Assembly (NCBI RefSeq): GCF_050947875.1
Contig: NW_027460401.1
Span: 682,001-746,000, forward strand
DNA from: Dermacentor variabilis
Lineage: Eukaryota; Arthropoda; Arachnida; Ixodida; Ixodidae
Reading direction: 5' to 3'
Length of the DNA: 64,000 nucleotides
In this document: positions 41,551 to 51,603 of the stretch, piece by piece
Layout of the letters: each line of letters starts with the position of its first letter
How positions within the stretch are numbered: position 1 is the stretch's first letter
Program-made: the position numbers and the translations under genes
The notes under the pieces: generated by a model
What the model was told of the DNA's origin: nothing
The model's input: the letters and a program-made list of their open reading frames with translations, nothing else
Databases searched by the model: none

Positions 41551-42191
41551 GAAAGTTATTGGCAGCAAGTGAAGCGCCACCTCCTCTCCGCCGGCTGCAG
41601 AGTAACTGCACCGCTGCTGGAGTCGCACCTCACATGGCTGTGGGGTGGGAGTCAATTAAAGGCCACACGCGCTGCAAAGACTCATTTCTGCGTTTGTTAG
41701 AAGCGATCGCTCGGCGCTACCCAGTGTGAAGGTACATGACAAAGTAATGGAAAACAAAGCGCAGTTTTCTGACCCTTTGCTTTTGCATGAATGTTTCTCG
41801 GCATTGCTGCGCGCTTACATACACGGTACGCCCGCGGCGCAGCACTTCCGCGCTAAGCGACGCTCACTTTGCTCAAGTGCGAGCAGCGAGCGATGTGTTC
41901 AAAGACCACTGCAAAAAAAAAAGCAGGCGCGCACCAAGTCTGTGCGCCAGTGCCAAGCCGCGACGAATGGAAAGCAGCGACAAGCGATCGTATAAAAGCC
42001 TAGTGCAAAAACCAGACGCACACCGATCTGCGCTCGAAAAAGCAACTGTATAAGAGCCTAGTGCAGCAACCAGGCGCACAGCAATCTGCGCTCGGAAAAG
42101 CGCGCGCAAGCACGTAGCGAGCCGCGCCAATCCAATCCAGAAGCCAAGGAAGAGGGGGGAAGTAATGTGTGACACTAAGTTCAGTGTTACC
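41551..42191. repeat. Merlin inverted arm, right
   Basis: Partner of the left arm. On the plus strand it starts with IESYWQQVKRHLL, again the transposase C-terminus with the Glu, here disconnected from any catalytic core in the same sense. Confidence 0.85.
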
Positions 42192-42200
42192 AACTCTCGG

Positions 42201-42339
42201 TCCCTGTCCGGTAGCCGAGACGCTGAGGGCGACAACCAAGGATTCTCAGAACTCGACTCGGGATGGGGTCGCTTGCCGTTTCTTCCGCGCTGGTGCTTTG
42301 TCCAGCCGTGGAGCGGTGGTGCGTCGCTTGTCCATAACA
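42201..42339 (-). repeat. Gypsy-4 5' LTR, left-end part
   Basis: Remainder of the split LTR, matching 36428-36567. It is followed by CAAGC, the right target duplication of gypsy-4. Confidence 0.8.
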
Positions 42340-42650
42340 CAAGCTTTCGCTAGCACATTTGCAAAAAGTGCGCCATCGCGCCATACACAACCGAGCTCAT
42401 ACTGACGCATGTTGTCGCAACATTATGCGGTAGCAATAAACAAATAAAAAAAGCGGCACAGGTAAGACGACTGCACAGTGTTCCAAAGGTGGGTCACCAT
42501 GCCAACGCCACACATGCAGCACAGTATGTGAGAGCGCAAGAGTCGCGTTTTCACCATGACGCAGAAGCTTCAACCTACATCGACAAAAATATGCCGATAT
42601 ATTTGCGATAGTTGCCGACTTCGAACTGCGCACTGCCGAATGTTTGCTGG
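42340..42650. other. No gene seen
   Basis: Short spacer between gypsy-4 and the LINE-3b tail. No recognisable feature. Confidence 0.5.
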
Positions 42651-44170
42651 CTGGATGGATGGATGGAAGGTAGGAGCGTCCCCTTTGAAACGGGGTGATG
42701 GCAGTTGTCACCATGCTGAGCTTTTTATTTTGCCTTTTATTTTTATTTACCTGTGCTGTGTGTTATTAAAATTCTCGATTTTCTTTAAATACGTCTTCCT
42801 ACCCTTTTAACCTTATGTCACCTCTCTGCTTTTGAGCCACGAATACTCCAATCGCCTTTTGCTAATTTCCACCGCATATTTATTTACATGACTATTATTA
42901 TCTCTGAACCCTAGGGCCTCAAAACGCGTGACTGTGGCCGCATCGACATCGAGATTGATACCATCACATTTTAGTATGAGGTGTTTTCTTGTCTCTACAG
43001 ATTTACCACACTCAGTACATATGTCTTCTTCTTCATTAAATTTCTTTTTATAGCTCCGCGTTCTAAGACATTCTGACCTACACTCTAAGAACAGTTTACA
43101 CCCTTTAGAGTGCCCCCTTCTGCCACACAACGACAATCGTCATCTGCCTTGATGCGTTTCCTTTCTTTAACGCTGCGAGCCCGGTACTTTCCAGTAAAGA
43201 ACGGCACGCGCGTTATCAGCATGATAGCATTGCTGACATGAAATGCTATCATGCTGATGACGCGCATGCCGTTCTTTACTGGAAAGTACCGGGCTCGCAG
43301 CGTTAAAGAAAGGAAACGCATCAAGGCAGATGACGATTATCGTTGTGTGGCAGAAGGGGCACTCCAACGGGTGTAAACTGTTGTTAGAGTATACTTACTG
43401 GTTAGCTTCCTAGTTTTTTCCGCCATTATGAGTCAACGCTCTTTCTGTATAGGTATTTAAATACCTTAGCTGCCCACCTGTTATCGTCCAATTTCCTCAG
43501 GCGTTTTTCGTATAGGATTTTACTCTGAGCTTCCCGTGCTTCGAACGATGCCCAGCTCATATCCCCCTGTACTGCTTCGTTTGTGGTTTTCCCGTGGGCA
43601 CCCAGTGCTAAACTTCCCACAGCTTTCTGATTTACTTCTAGTCTCGACTGAACCACTGCCCTTAAACACAGGACCGCATTGCCTAAAGTAAGCCCGGCAC
43701 CATTATTCCCTTCCAAATACCTTTCAGTACCTCATACCTGTTGTACCCCCACAATGCCCTATGCTTCATTATGCCGGCACCTCTTCGCCCTTTTGCTATG
43801 AGAGACTGTTCGTGCTTTTCCGTGTACATTTGCCCTTTGTTTATCAATACACCGATATATTTTTATTTGGCCAATCGGTGTATTTCATGGCCTTGTACTG
43901 TAAGCTCCTTATCAGTTGTATCGTTGAAAAACATCCCACCGGACTTAGCTGCACTAAAACTGAAACCTAAAGTGTCTCCTTCGTCTCCACAGTAATTAAC
44001 CAGGGTTTGCAAATCTTCCTGGCTCTCTGCTAACAGTACAATATCGTCCGCATATATTAAACCCGGTAGTCGTTGCTCAACAACCTTTCAGCCTAATCTG
44101 TACGACAGATTATACCCTAGATTGCTTCGTTGTAACCTTCTTTCCATACTTTTCATATAAAGCACGACTT
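42651..44170 (-). mobile_element. LINE-3b: 5'-truncated LINE with ATCC tail
   Basis: Minus-strand copy of the family at 44541-49805. The tail is CCATCCATCCATCC (42651-42665), preceded by CGTTTCAAAGGGGACGCTC, the same 3' end as at 49780-49800. Coding pieces are LPGLIYADDIVLLAES (RT motif C, ~44060), a domain with YEKRLRKLDDNRWAAKVFKYLY (43426-43716) and a C-terminal zinc-knuckle segment CTECGKSVETRKHLILKC (~42980). It is truncated just upstream of the YADD motif. A palindromic MITE interrupts it at 43081. Confidence 0.8.
43081..43391. mobile_element. Palindromic Tc1/mariner-like MITE
   Basis: 311 bp flanked by TA (43079-43080 and 43392-43393). The arms of ~145 bp are near-perfect inverted repeats around a short loop near 43235 (TGCTGACATG). 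The ends read CACTCTAAGAACAGTTTACA and the inverse of TACTCTAACAACAGTTTACA. With one TA retained the LINE-3b frame continues across it. No coding capacity; a transcript would form a long hairpin. Confidence 0.8.
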
Positions 44171-44540
44171 CCAACAGACGTCGCGTCCCCAAACCGAAGT
44201 GGGGATGCCGGCGCATGCGAACCGCTCGAGCTAACCAATAAAAAAATAACTACTAAGAGAGCAAATGTAATAAAATCCTGGCACGGCGCGATATTTTGCT
44301 GGTCGCCAGCACACGAGGCTTGTCAACTCGCTGATGCATGTTGCCAGTAGCTGGTTACCTATTTGGACAACCAGAGGGCGCATGCGAACCGCACCGCATC
44401 ATGCGGTATGCGGTTTCAGCGTAAATGCAATTTTGTAACCGATCGTGACGACCGCCCCTTTTCCACGAACCGCCTGCATGCGGTGCGGCGTGCGGTGATG
44501 TGCGGTTTGAGCGTAAATCGGCACCGTCCACTTGGCCACT
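44171..44540. other. No gene; GCATGCGGT-rich palindromic cluster
   Basis: No protein. At 44380-44520 imperfect palindromes built from AACCGCACCGCAT and ATGCGGTATGCGGTT occur. TGCGGTTTNAGCGTAAAT is repeated twice in direct orientation about 95 bp apart (44406 and 44501). It may be an end of a MITE family I do not recognise. Confidence 0.4.
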
Positions 44541-44559
44541 AGATAGTAATGAAGAAGGT

Positions 44560-45342
44560 CGCCTAGGGGAACCTCAGAAGAGCATCGCCGTCGATAGCAA
44601 GAAAAGGAGGAAAGCAAGAAAGAGAGCTCGCCATGCAATAGGCTACATAAACATGCAAGGCGGCAGAAGAAAGGAAAAGTGGGCAGGGAGTGAGGAGCAG
44701 TTAAATATAGAACAAATAAGGGTATATGCGGCTACAGAAACGCACCTTAGAGACTCAGAAGAGCCGCCAGTTATTGAGAATTATGTTTGGGAAGGGCGCA
44801 ACAGAACTAAGTCGGAAAGAAAGGGAGGGGGAGTCGGAATGCTCATCCAACAGGGAGCCAAATGGAAAAGAGTAAATTCACAATGTGAAGAGCATCTTTG
44901 GTTATCAGGTACAATTAGTGTGAAAAAAACTTGGCTGGGAGTTACGTATTTGTGGACCGGAAAAAATTGCACAGAGAAGAATAAAGAGTTAGTGGAACGC
45001 ATAAGCGCTGATATTAAGGGTTTCGGGAATGGTGCTGAAATTGTGCTATTAGGTGAGATGAATGCCCACATACAGGATTTAGATGGTTATACCGACAACA
45101 ACGGAAAGTCAACGCTAGACCTTTGTGAGCAACATAACCTTGTTATCGCGAATACGGGGTCTCAGTGTGTAGGGCAGATCACGTGGGAAGTGGGAAACTG
45201 GCAATCGACCATTGATTACTGTCTGATGACAGAAGGAAACCATAAGTTGAGAGAAATGGTCATTGATGAGGAAGGGTATAGCAGCATAGGGAGTGACCAT
45301 AAACGCATCATTTTAAAAATGGGATATGAAGTTGGGAAATAG
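44560..45342 (+). pseudogene. LINE-3 APE endonuclease domain
   Basis: Open frame with AIGYINMQGG, YAATETHLRD, GGGVGMLIQQG, LLGEMNAHIQDLDGYTDNNG, STIDYCLMTE and IGSDHKRIIL, which together form the endonuclease/exonuclease/phosphatase fold. The usual GDFN catalytic segment reads GEMNAH. The frame stops at 45342 before the linker to RT. Confidence 0.78.
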
Positions 45343-46840
45343 AGCAAGGAGCGCAAAATGGCCAGTCCAAATTTGAAGGCTGAACAAATAGCAAATATAG
45401 TCACTAGAGTCGAGGAAGAAATTGGCAAATGGCCAAGAGTGGGAATATGGTGAGCTTCTAAATGTAATAACGACAGAAATGCAGAAAGAGAAACAACACA
45501 TTCGTTGGAAAGGAACAAAGAAACCGAAAAGCTGGTGGAACAGGGAGATATGAGAAGCGATCGCAGAACGACAGAAAGCATCTCGAGAGCACAGGCAGGC
45601 AAAGAAGGCGCAGTTGCCGCAGGATGAAGTAACCAGTAAATGGGAAATATACCGAAAGAAAAAGTCTATAGTTCAAATACTGGTGCAAGCAAAATTAAAA
45701 GGTGAAAGTGAACGTTGGTTGTCAGAAATACGTGAGAAAAAGAAGGCCGCACATAGAATATTTTGGAATCACATAAAATTAATAGGCAGGAAGTCAACAA
45801 CAATACAACAACATATCCTAGACGAAGATGAAAACAGACTGGAAGGAGAAGCGGCAATAAATTACATTCGAAAAATAACAGCCGAATCTTTCCAAGGCAA
45901 TGGCGAGGTTTTATTTGAAGAAAAAAAAAGCATGAAAGAGACCCAAGTGGAAGAGGAGCTCGTGCTGACAAATTTCAACTGGAAGAAAGCGGAAGCGAAA
46001 ATTCCTAAGCGCACAGCCACAGGGCTAGACGAGGTTCCCGTTAGGCTGATTTATGAACTAGGACCAAAAAGTAAGGAAGCTCCGGCGAAAGCAGTGGAAC
46101 AAACTTTAAAAGATAGACGAATACCAGACAGTTGGCGACAAAGTAGAATGAATTTAATTTATAAAGGCAAAGGGGAGAAAGATAGAATTCACTCGTATAG
46201 ACCGTTGACCATTACATCGGTAATATGCAGGCTAGCAATGCAGGCAATCAAATTAAAGCTTCAAGCTTGGGCAGACAATAATGGCATATTGGGAGAACTT
46301 CAGTATGGCTTCAGAATACGCAGGTGTTTAGATGATAACTTATTTGTTCTTACTCAGTGTGTGGAAATGCCAAAAGTAGAAAGCAGACCGTTATATGTGG
46401 CCTTTTTATACATTACAGGAGCCTATGACAACGTAGACCGCAACATTTTGTGGGATATTCTGAAACGGGAAGGCTTAGGTGACGATTGTCTACACCTTTG
46501 AGAGAGATTTACTTAGAAAATGCCGTTTGCGTTGAATGGGAAGGGATGAAAAGCGAGGAGAAAGTTCATATCAACAAGAGACTGAGGCAGGGGTGCCCTT
46601 TATACCCGCTGTTGTTTATGATGTAGATGGTGAGGATGTAGAGGGCGCTAGAAGGAAATAATATCGGGTTTAATCTCTCATACAAACAGGCGGGTACAGT
46701 AGTAGAGCAGCAGTTCCCAGGTTTACTTTATGCGGATGACATTGTGTTGCTAGCTAACAAGCAAAGTGATTTGCAACGTCTGGCTAATATCTGTGGACAG
46801 AAGGCAACAATTTAGGTTTTAAATTTAGTGTTAGAAAATC
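45343..46840 (+). pseudogene. LINE-3 reverse transcriptase
   Basis: The frame 45614-46501 covers the linker and RT motifs (KRTATGLDEVPVRLIYELG, KGEKDRIHSYRPLTITSV, FLYITGAYDNVDRN). After a stop, RQGCPLYPLLF and LYADDIVLLANK (catalytic YADD near 46730) follow in other frames. Stops at ~46500, 46625 and 46815 disable it. Confidence 0.8.
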
Positions 46841-47224
46841 AGGTGTTATGGTATTCACTGATAACAGTGAACAGACAGTCGAGATACAGGGCCAGGAAAT
46901 ACCTCGGGTAACAGAATATAAATACCTTGGTATAGGATAAACGAGGATAATAGATATATGGAAACACAGGAAAAAACAATAACAGTGAAGGGGATGAAAA
47001 ATGCAGCCATAATGAAGCACAGAGAGCTATGGGGATACAATAGGTATGTATACATACAATGTATGTATACCTCCGAGGTATGTAGAAAGGTGTAATGGTT
47101 CCAGAACTTAATTTTGGAAATGTGGTTGTTTGCTTTAAATCAGGGGTATAATCAGTACTCGATGGGAAGCAAAGGTCAGTGGGTCGCCTCGCATTGGGCG
47201 CTCACGGGAAGACTACAAATGAAG
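46841..47224 (+). pseudogene. LINE-3 post-RT segment, up to the LINE-2 insertion
   Basis: Degraded continuation (EIQGQEIPRVTEYKYLGIG) of the LINE-3 protein. A 10-bp-arm palindrome GTATACATAC-AAT-GTATGTATAC at about 47047-47070 looks like a local templated duplication. The sequence ends at ACTACAAATGAAGCTG before the tail of LINE-2. Confidence 0.65.
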
Positions 47225-48935
47225 CTGTTTATTTATTTATTTATTTATTTATTTATTATACATACTTTCAAGGCCCTAAGGCACTACAGAAAGGAGTGGT
47301 ACATACAAAGCAATGTAATATGCAGACAATGGTATGCAGGCAACGTTAAGCGATAGCGTGGTAGACTGCTGTTTTGAATGAAGTTACATCTGTGATCTGA
47401 ATGATGGAAGCAGGAAGGTGGTTCCAGTCGACACTTGTGCGGGGTAAAAAAGAATCATGATACTTGTTCGTTCGGGAGGATGGGACGGCAACTTTATATC
47501 TGTGGTCTGAACGGGATGAAGTGTAGGAAGGTGGGGTGATAAGTTGATTCTTGAGCACCTGGTTTGAGTGATAAACCTTGTGAAATAGGCAAAGACGAGC
47601 ACATTTGCGGCGTAAAGAAAGATCTGGCAGATTGAGGGTTATTTTCATACATGTAACACTGGAATGGCGGGAATAGTTAGATAAAATAAAGCGAGCTGCT
47701 CGATTTTGAATTGCTTCAAGCGTTACGGTTAGTGATGCTTGATTGTTATCCCAAATGGCAGATGCGTATTCAAGTTTTGAGCGAACTAGGGTTTTGTAGA
47801 GCGTTAGTTTTACCGAAGTAGGAACGGTAGAAAAGTTACGACGAAGATATCCTAACATACGATTAGCATTAGCAGTAATATAATTAGTATGCAAATTCCA
47901 TGAAAGATCATTAGTTATGTGAAGGCCAAGATATTTGTGAGCGTTAACGGATGCTAATGAAGTGTCATTCAGTACATATCGACACTGAATGCTATTGCTG
48001 CTTTTACGTGATATGCGCATTGATTTACACTTGTTAGCGTTAAGTTTCATGAGCCATTTTTTCGACCAGAGTGATATATTGTGAAGATCTCCTTGCAGTT
48101 TATCTGAATCATCAGGGTTAGTAATCTTTCGGTATATTACGCAATCGTCTGCGAACAAATTAATTGATGATGACTCTACACAGTTAGGGAGATCATTAAT
48201 ATAAATCAAGAAGAGTAGAGGCCCCAAGACGGAACCTTGTGGCACTCCGGATGTAACTGTTAACAATGCAGATGAAGAGTTATTGGTTGTGACATACTGA
48301 GTTCGATTAGAAAGAAACTGTTTAATCCATGACAACACATTTGGGTCAATATTAAGCTGATTAAGTTTATGGATAAGTAGGTTATGGCATACGGTATCGA
48401 AAGCTTTGGCAAAATCTAAAAAAATACAGTCAATATCGAATCCTTGATCTAAGGCGGCAAACAAATCGTTAGTGAAGCAAAGAAGTTGAGTATCGCATGA
48501 AAAAGTTTTTCTAAAACCGTGTTGAGATGGATGGAAGAACGAGTTGCTTTCCAGGAAATCGATGAGGTGAGAATAGATTACGTGTTCTAAGAGTTTGCAT
48601 GGAATGCTGGTTAATGAGATGGGTCGGTTGTTCTCGGGACATAATGCGTTACCTGATTTATGGACTGGAACCACCCTCGCCGTTTTCCAGTCTGAAGGAA
48701 GCGATGAGCACTGTACTGACTGAGTATACAGTTTAGATAGAATAATAGATGAAAATAATGCAGTACATTTTAACATTTTTGAATTAATAAAGTCAGGACC
48801 TGCAGAAGCTGAGATCTTTTGATTATCAATCAAACGGTTAATACCAACCCAATCAAATAATATGGGATCCATAGCACAGAACAAGGAATCAGGAATATTT
48901 GGTAAATCGGCAAAGTTATCATTACAAAAGAATGA
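47225..48935 (-). mobile_element. LINE-2: 5'-truncated CR1/Jockey-type LINE inside LINE-3
   Basis: Minus-strand element whose tail (AATA)n is 47222-47262 and whose 3' end GTAGTGCCTTAGGGCCTTGAAAG matches that of LINE-1. The 5' truncation is near 48935 within the linker before RT. Flanks AATGAAGCTG (left) and AATGAGGTTG (right) are a possible diverged target duplication. Confidence 0.82.
47346..48935 (-). CDS. LINE-2 reverse transcriptase, uninterrupted 3' part of ORF2
   Basis: An open frame of more than 510 codons covering all RT motifs and the C-terminal domain. It has ASAGPDFINSKMLKC, then CIFLDFAKAFDTVCH (motif A), SGVPQGSVLGPLLFLIYIND (motif B), FADDCVIYR (motif C) and a KYLGLHITNDLSW block, ending with YHAIA. 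No stop or frameshift is visible, unlike LINE-1, so this is a young insertion. It lacks ORF1 and endonuclease because of 5' truncation and cannot move alone. Confidence 0.85.
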   Translation of the reverse strand, partial: SFFCNDNFADLPNIPDSLFCAMDPILFDWVGINRLIDNQKISASAGPDFINSKMLKCTALFSSIILSKLYTQSVQCSSLPSDWKTARVVPVHKSGNALCPENNRPISLTSIPCKLLEHVIYSHLIDFLESNSFFHPSQHGFRKTFSCDTQLLCFTNDLFAALDQGFDIDCIFLDFAKAFDTVCHNLLIHKLNQLNIDPNVLSWIKQFLSNRTQYVTTNNSSSALLTVTSGVPQGSVLGPLLFLIYINDLPNCVESSSINLFADDCVIYRKITNPDDSDKLQGDLHNISLWSKKWLMKLNANKCKSMRISRKSSNSIQCRYVLNDTSLASVNAHKYLGLHITNDLSWNLHTNYITANANRMLGYLRRNFSTVPTSVKLTLYKTLVRSKLEYASAIWDNNQASLTVTLEAIQNRAARFILSNYSRHSSVTCMKITLNLPDLSLRRKCARLCLFHKVYHSNQVLKNQLITPPSYTSSRSDHRYKVAVPSSRTNKYHDSFLPRTSVDWNHLPASIIQITDVTSFKTAVYHAIA

Positions 48936-49700
48936 GGTTGGGTGATACGGGCTCGACTAGTTTTGAAGTGAGGGAAGCTCGCAATAAAATTGAGTATGAA
49001 GAACGGCTGAGGAATATGGAAGAAAGTAAATGGGCTGGGAGGGTGTCCAGGTATCTGTACAGGAAAAAACATTGATTCACAGTGGAGGAAAAGAACTAGG
49101 AAGCTTACCAGCAAGTATTTGGCCTGTAGGGTGGGCAACACAGCAACAAAGACGGTCAAGCGGAAAGTCAGAGAGGGTGAAATAATCTCATGGGTGGCGG
49201 CAATGGAACGGAAACCTGCCATGAGTAACTACTTAAGAGGAAAAAACGAAATCAGGAAAGAAACAATTTATGATAACTCAAAGGGAAGCTCATTACTTTT
49301 CGAAGCGAGATCGGGATGCCTTAGAACGCTCACCTATAAAGCGAGATATACGAAGGAACAAGAAGCATGTGCTTGCTGCGGTAAAGCTAGGGAAACAACG
49401 GAGCATATTTTATTAGAATGTGAAGACGTCTACCCAGCGGTCGATTTAGTCACCACTGGCCTCCTTGAAGCCCTTGGGTTCCGCGGGAGCAGTGGAAAAG
49501 TAAACATGTCCGCAATAGGCATTAGTATAATGTACTAGAATAATGTCATTATTCTAGTACACTATAGGCATTAGTAAGAGACGGACGATTGGTGGACGAA
49601 AAGTAGGGAAATGACAAAAAACGGAGACGTACAAAAGCACAGTTAGCAATAGAGGATCAGAAAATTTGGGTGTCAGAGTTCATAGTGTTTATTTTTGTAT
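48936..49700 (+). pseudogene. LINE-3 C-terminal domain
   Basis: Continues LINE-3 after LINE-2. The frame 49119-49538 has SNYLRGKNEIRKETIYDNSKG and the knuckle CACCGKARETTEHILLEC, homologous to the LINE-3b segment near 42980. It ends at a hairpin-bearing insertion at 49528. Confidence 0.75.
49515..49576. repeat. Hairpin between 13-bp direct repeats
   Basis: ATAGGCATTAGTA occurs at 49515-49527 and 49564-49576. Between them, TGTACTAGAATAATG-T-CATTATTCTAGTACA is a perfect 15-bp-arm palindrome. Either a tiny insertion with a 13-bp target duplication or a template-switch product. Confidence 0.75.
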
Positions 49701-49805
49701 TTTTTTATTGTTTAACTTAGGTAGGACAATAGGCAGTACAGTAGCAAGAGCTTGGTGACGCTACCCACCGCCCCGTTCCAAAGGGGACGCTCATCACATC
49801 CATCC

Positions 49806-50596
49806 ATTTTATCTTGCAAACTTTCTCTAACAATTACTGAAGCATCTTTATTACATATAGAAGAGGGCAAAATTATCATTGCTCATTAGATATTGTACTC
49901 TTTGTTAATAAGTTTATTGTTTCTTTGTCGTTATAAACGCAAGGCCGGCGCTGGGTGCACGCACGTGGCAGCAGTGGAGTCCGCTGCTGCCATGCATGAT
50001 GATGTCACAAAAAAAAGTTTAATAGAAGATACATAAAATGCTAACATTATCGTTTTGTTGTTAAATGCACTACGCCTAAATAAATAAAGCATTTATTTTA
50101 TCCTGCGTCTTAAAATCGAAAATGACTGTCGCGCTTACACACGCGTGCACGCAGCGGGAGGGCCGTTGTGGTTCCTTGTGGCTGTGTGGTGTGTTCTATT
50201 GTACTGGAGCACTGTGTAATATCTGCGAGTACGAATAACGTTGCCGTTACAAAGCTACAGAAGCCTGCCGAAGCTTCGAACGAACTGTACTGCATCCACG
50301 AAACAGCACGACATGTCGCCTGATTTGGACTGTCGGTTTCGAAGAGTCGTAGTAACACAGCGCCGACTGCATATGGTGCCGACATGGATATTGCATATTG
50401 CAGGGTGTGTCATATGTAGATCTTTTCTAAGTTTTGTTTACGCCTTCTGGTAAAGCCGGATGCCCGTTTGGCCTTGGACACCACGTCGACACACTGCTCA
50501 CGAGCTCGAAAACGCAGAAGTGGTGCGCGCCTCCATTGACGTCGATGTAGGGCGCATACATACATCCAAATCACTTTGCAAAGTAAGGGCGTCTTT
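49806..50596. other. No gene seen
   Basis: Mixed sequence with one 91-codon minus frame (50110-50385) that resembles nothing known. No repeat boundary recognised. Confidence 0.5.
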
Positions 50597-50613
50597 CGTC
50601 GTCGTCGTCGTCG

Positions 50614-50674
<61 letters not shown>
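50597..50674. repeat. (CGT)n(CAT)n microsatellite
   Basis: About six CGT units switch into about twenty CAT units and run into a LINE 3' end on the minus strand, so it probably grew from the LINE tail. Confidence 0.85.
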
Positions 50675-50770
50675 TTATTTACCCTTAAAGGCCCTTGGCT
50701 TAGGGCATTACATATGGGGGGGAGCAGTCGATGAACAAAGTGCATTCACACATTTCGCGTCGCCTTACGC
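50675..50770 (-). mobile_element. 3'-end fragment of a CR1-like LINE
   Basis: On the minus strand TGTAATGCCCTAAGCCAAGG then GCCTTTAAGGGTAAATAAATG is the same hairpin-like 3' terminus seen in LINE-1 and LINE-2, here with an ATG/GAT tail rather than AATA. Only a short 3' fragment is retained. Confidence 0.6.
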
Positions 50771-51481
50771 ATGCAGAAGCCTAGTAACGAAAGCCTGGAC
50801 GTGAAACGTGAATCTAACAGAAAGGCCTGTTCCCGCCTGAAGGCAATGTCAGCAAGTGTCCGTGACGAGTTTTAAGTGACACACACGAGGCTGGGCGTTG
50901 AACAGTGTGTGGAGTGCCGCTGTTTCAGTCTGGCCAGGGCCCAACCCGCTTTCATGAGCCATTTGAAATGCCCAGTGTATTAGTTGCTATAAATTGTGGT
51001 GCAATGAGACAGCCATCCCATAGCAGCAATTAAAATTATCTGTGGAAGTAATTGTAATGCGATAGGTTTTTGTGGCGATTGTCAGTATGTATCGCATGCA
51101 TGTGAGTGCGATCATTTACACACTGTGCGCGTGTTTAGATAAATGCTTTATCTTCTGAAGATATAGTACAGCACCTGGATCTTGAGTGGATATTTCACTG
51201 TACTGGCCATACCTAAACCTCTCTACCTTTGTGTGCTTCATGTTTGCCAACTGTCTTTGCTCTACAAAGAAGGCCAAGTTTCTCTCACTGAGTTTCACTC
51301 ACTAAGGGCTTGTGCGACTGGCAATCAACAGGTGTCAAACACATGTGGTAGAGCTTTAGTGGTACAATTTTCAATTGGGGGCCATTGCACATGCACCTCT
51401 AGAAAATCATTTCCTATGGCAAATACTAACATAGTGGCATTTCTTTTTAAAATTTGCATGCCTTAATAATATTGTTAAAAT

Positions 51482-51482
<1 letters not shown>
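50771..51482. other. No gene seen
   Basis: No recognisable coding sequence or repeat between the LINE fragment and the GATA microsatellite. Confidence 0.5.

Positions 51483-51561
<79 letters not shown>
51483..51561. repeat. (GATA)n microsatellite at a LINE tail
   Basis: Nearly 20 perfect GATA units. It directly follows the 3' end of the minus-strand LINE-4 and is best read as its expanded (TATC)n tail. Confidence 0.88.
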
Positions 51562-51562
<1 letters not shown>

Positions 51563-51603
51563 ACAACTTTATTGAAGAATAAAATCCTCAATGGTTGGAG
51601 CCC

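Larger units (their letters stand above)
40423..42191. mobile_element. Merlin DNA transposon with ~640-bp inverted arms
   Basis: 1,769 bp, flanked by a perfect 9-bp duplication AACTCTCGG (40414-40422 and 42192-42200). The termini are GGTAACACTGAAC and its inverse. The left arm (40423-41070) and right arm (41551-42191) are long near-identical inverted repeats around a 480-bp core. The core encodes, on the minus strand, the front part of a Merlin/IS1016-type DDE transposase. Each arm encodes the C-terminal part, so the C-terminus is present twice in opposite sense. The 8-9-bp duplications and GG termini fit Merlin. Frameshifts make the copy probably inactive. Confidence 0.85.
36302..42339 (-). 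mobile_element. Gypsy-4: decayed Ty3/gypsy element, LTR split by Merlin
   Basis: Minus-strand element flanked by CAAGT (36297-36301) and CAAGC (42340-42344), a 5-bp duplication with one change. The 3' LTR is 36302-36567; the 5' LTR starts at 40293 and is split by a 1,769-bp Merlin transposon. A purine tract AAGGGAGGAAAG on the element strand abuts the 3' LTR. Gag, protease, partial RT, RNase H and integrase are recognisable; they are related to gypsy-1. Without Merlin it is about 4.3 kb, so parts of RT are deleted. Confidence 0.85.
44541..49805 (+). mobile_element. LINE-3: LINE with APE endonuclease, split by LINE-2
   Basis: Plus-strand element in two parts, 44541-47224 and 48936-49805, interrupted by a minus-strand CR1-like LINE. 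It encodes an APE endonuclease, an RT with YADD and a C-terminal zinc knuckle, and ends in CCGTTCCAAAGGGGACGCTC plus a short ATCC repeat, as in LINE-3b. Several stops and frameshifts are present. The clade is not certain; it is not the same as LINE-1/2. Confidence 0.8.

Noticed and set aside
51483..51561. GATA array as a CRISPR-like repeat
   Set aside because: Uninterrupted tetranucleotide repeat without spacers, at a LINE tail.
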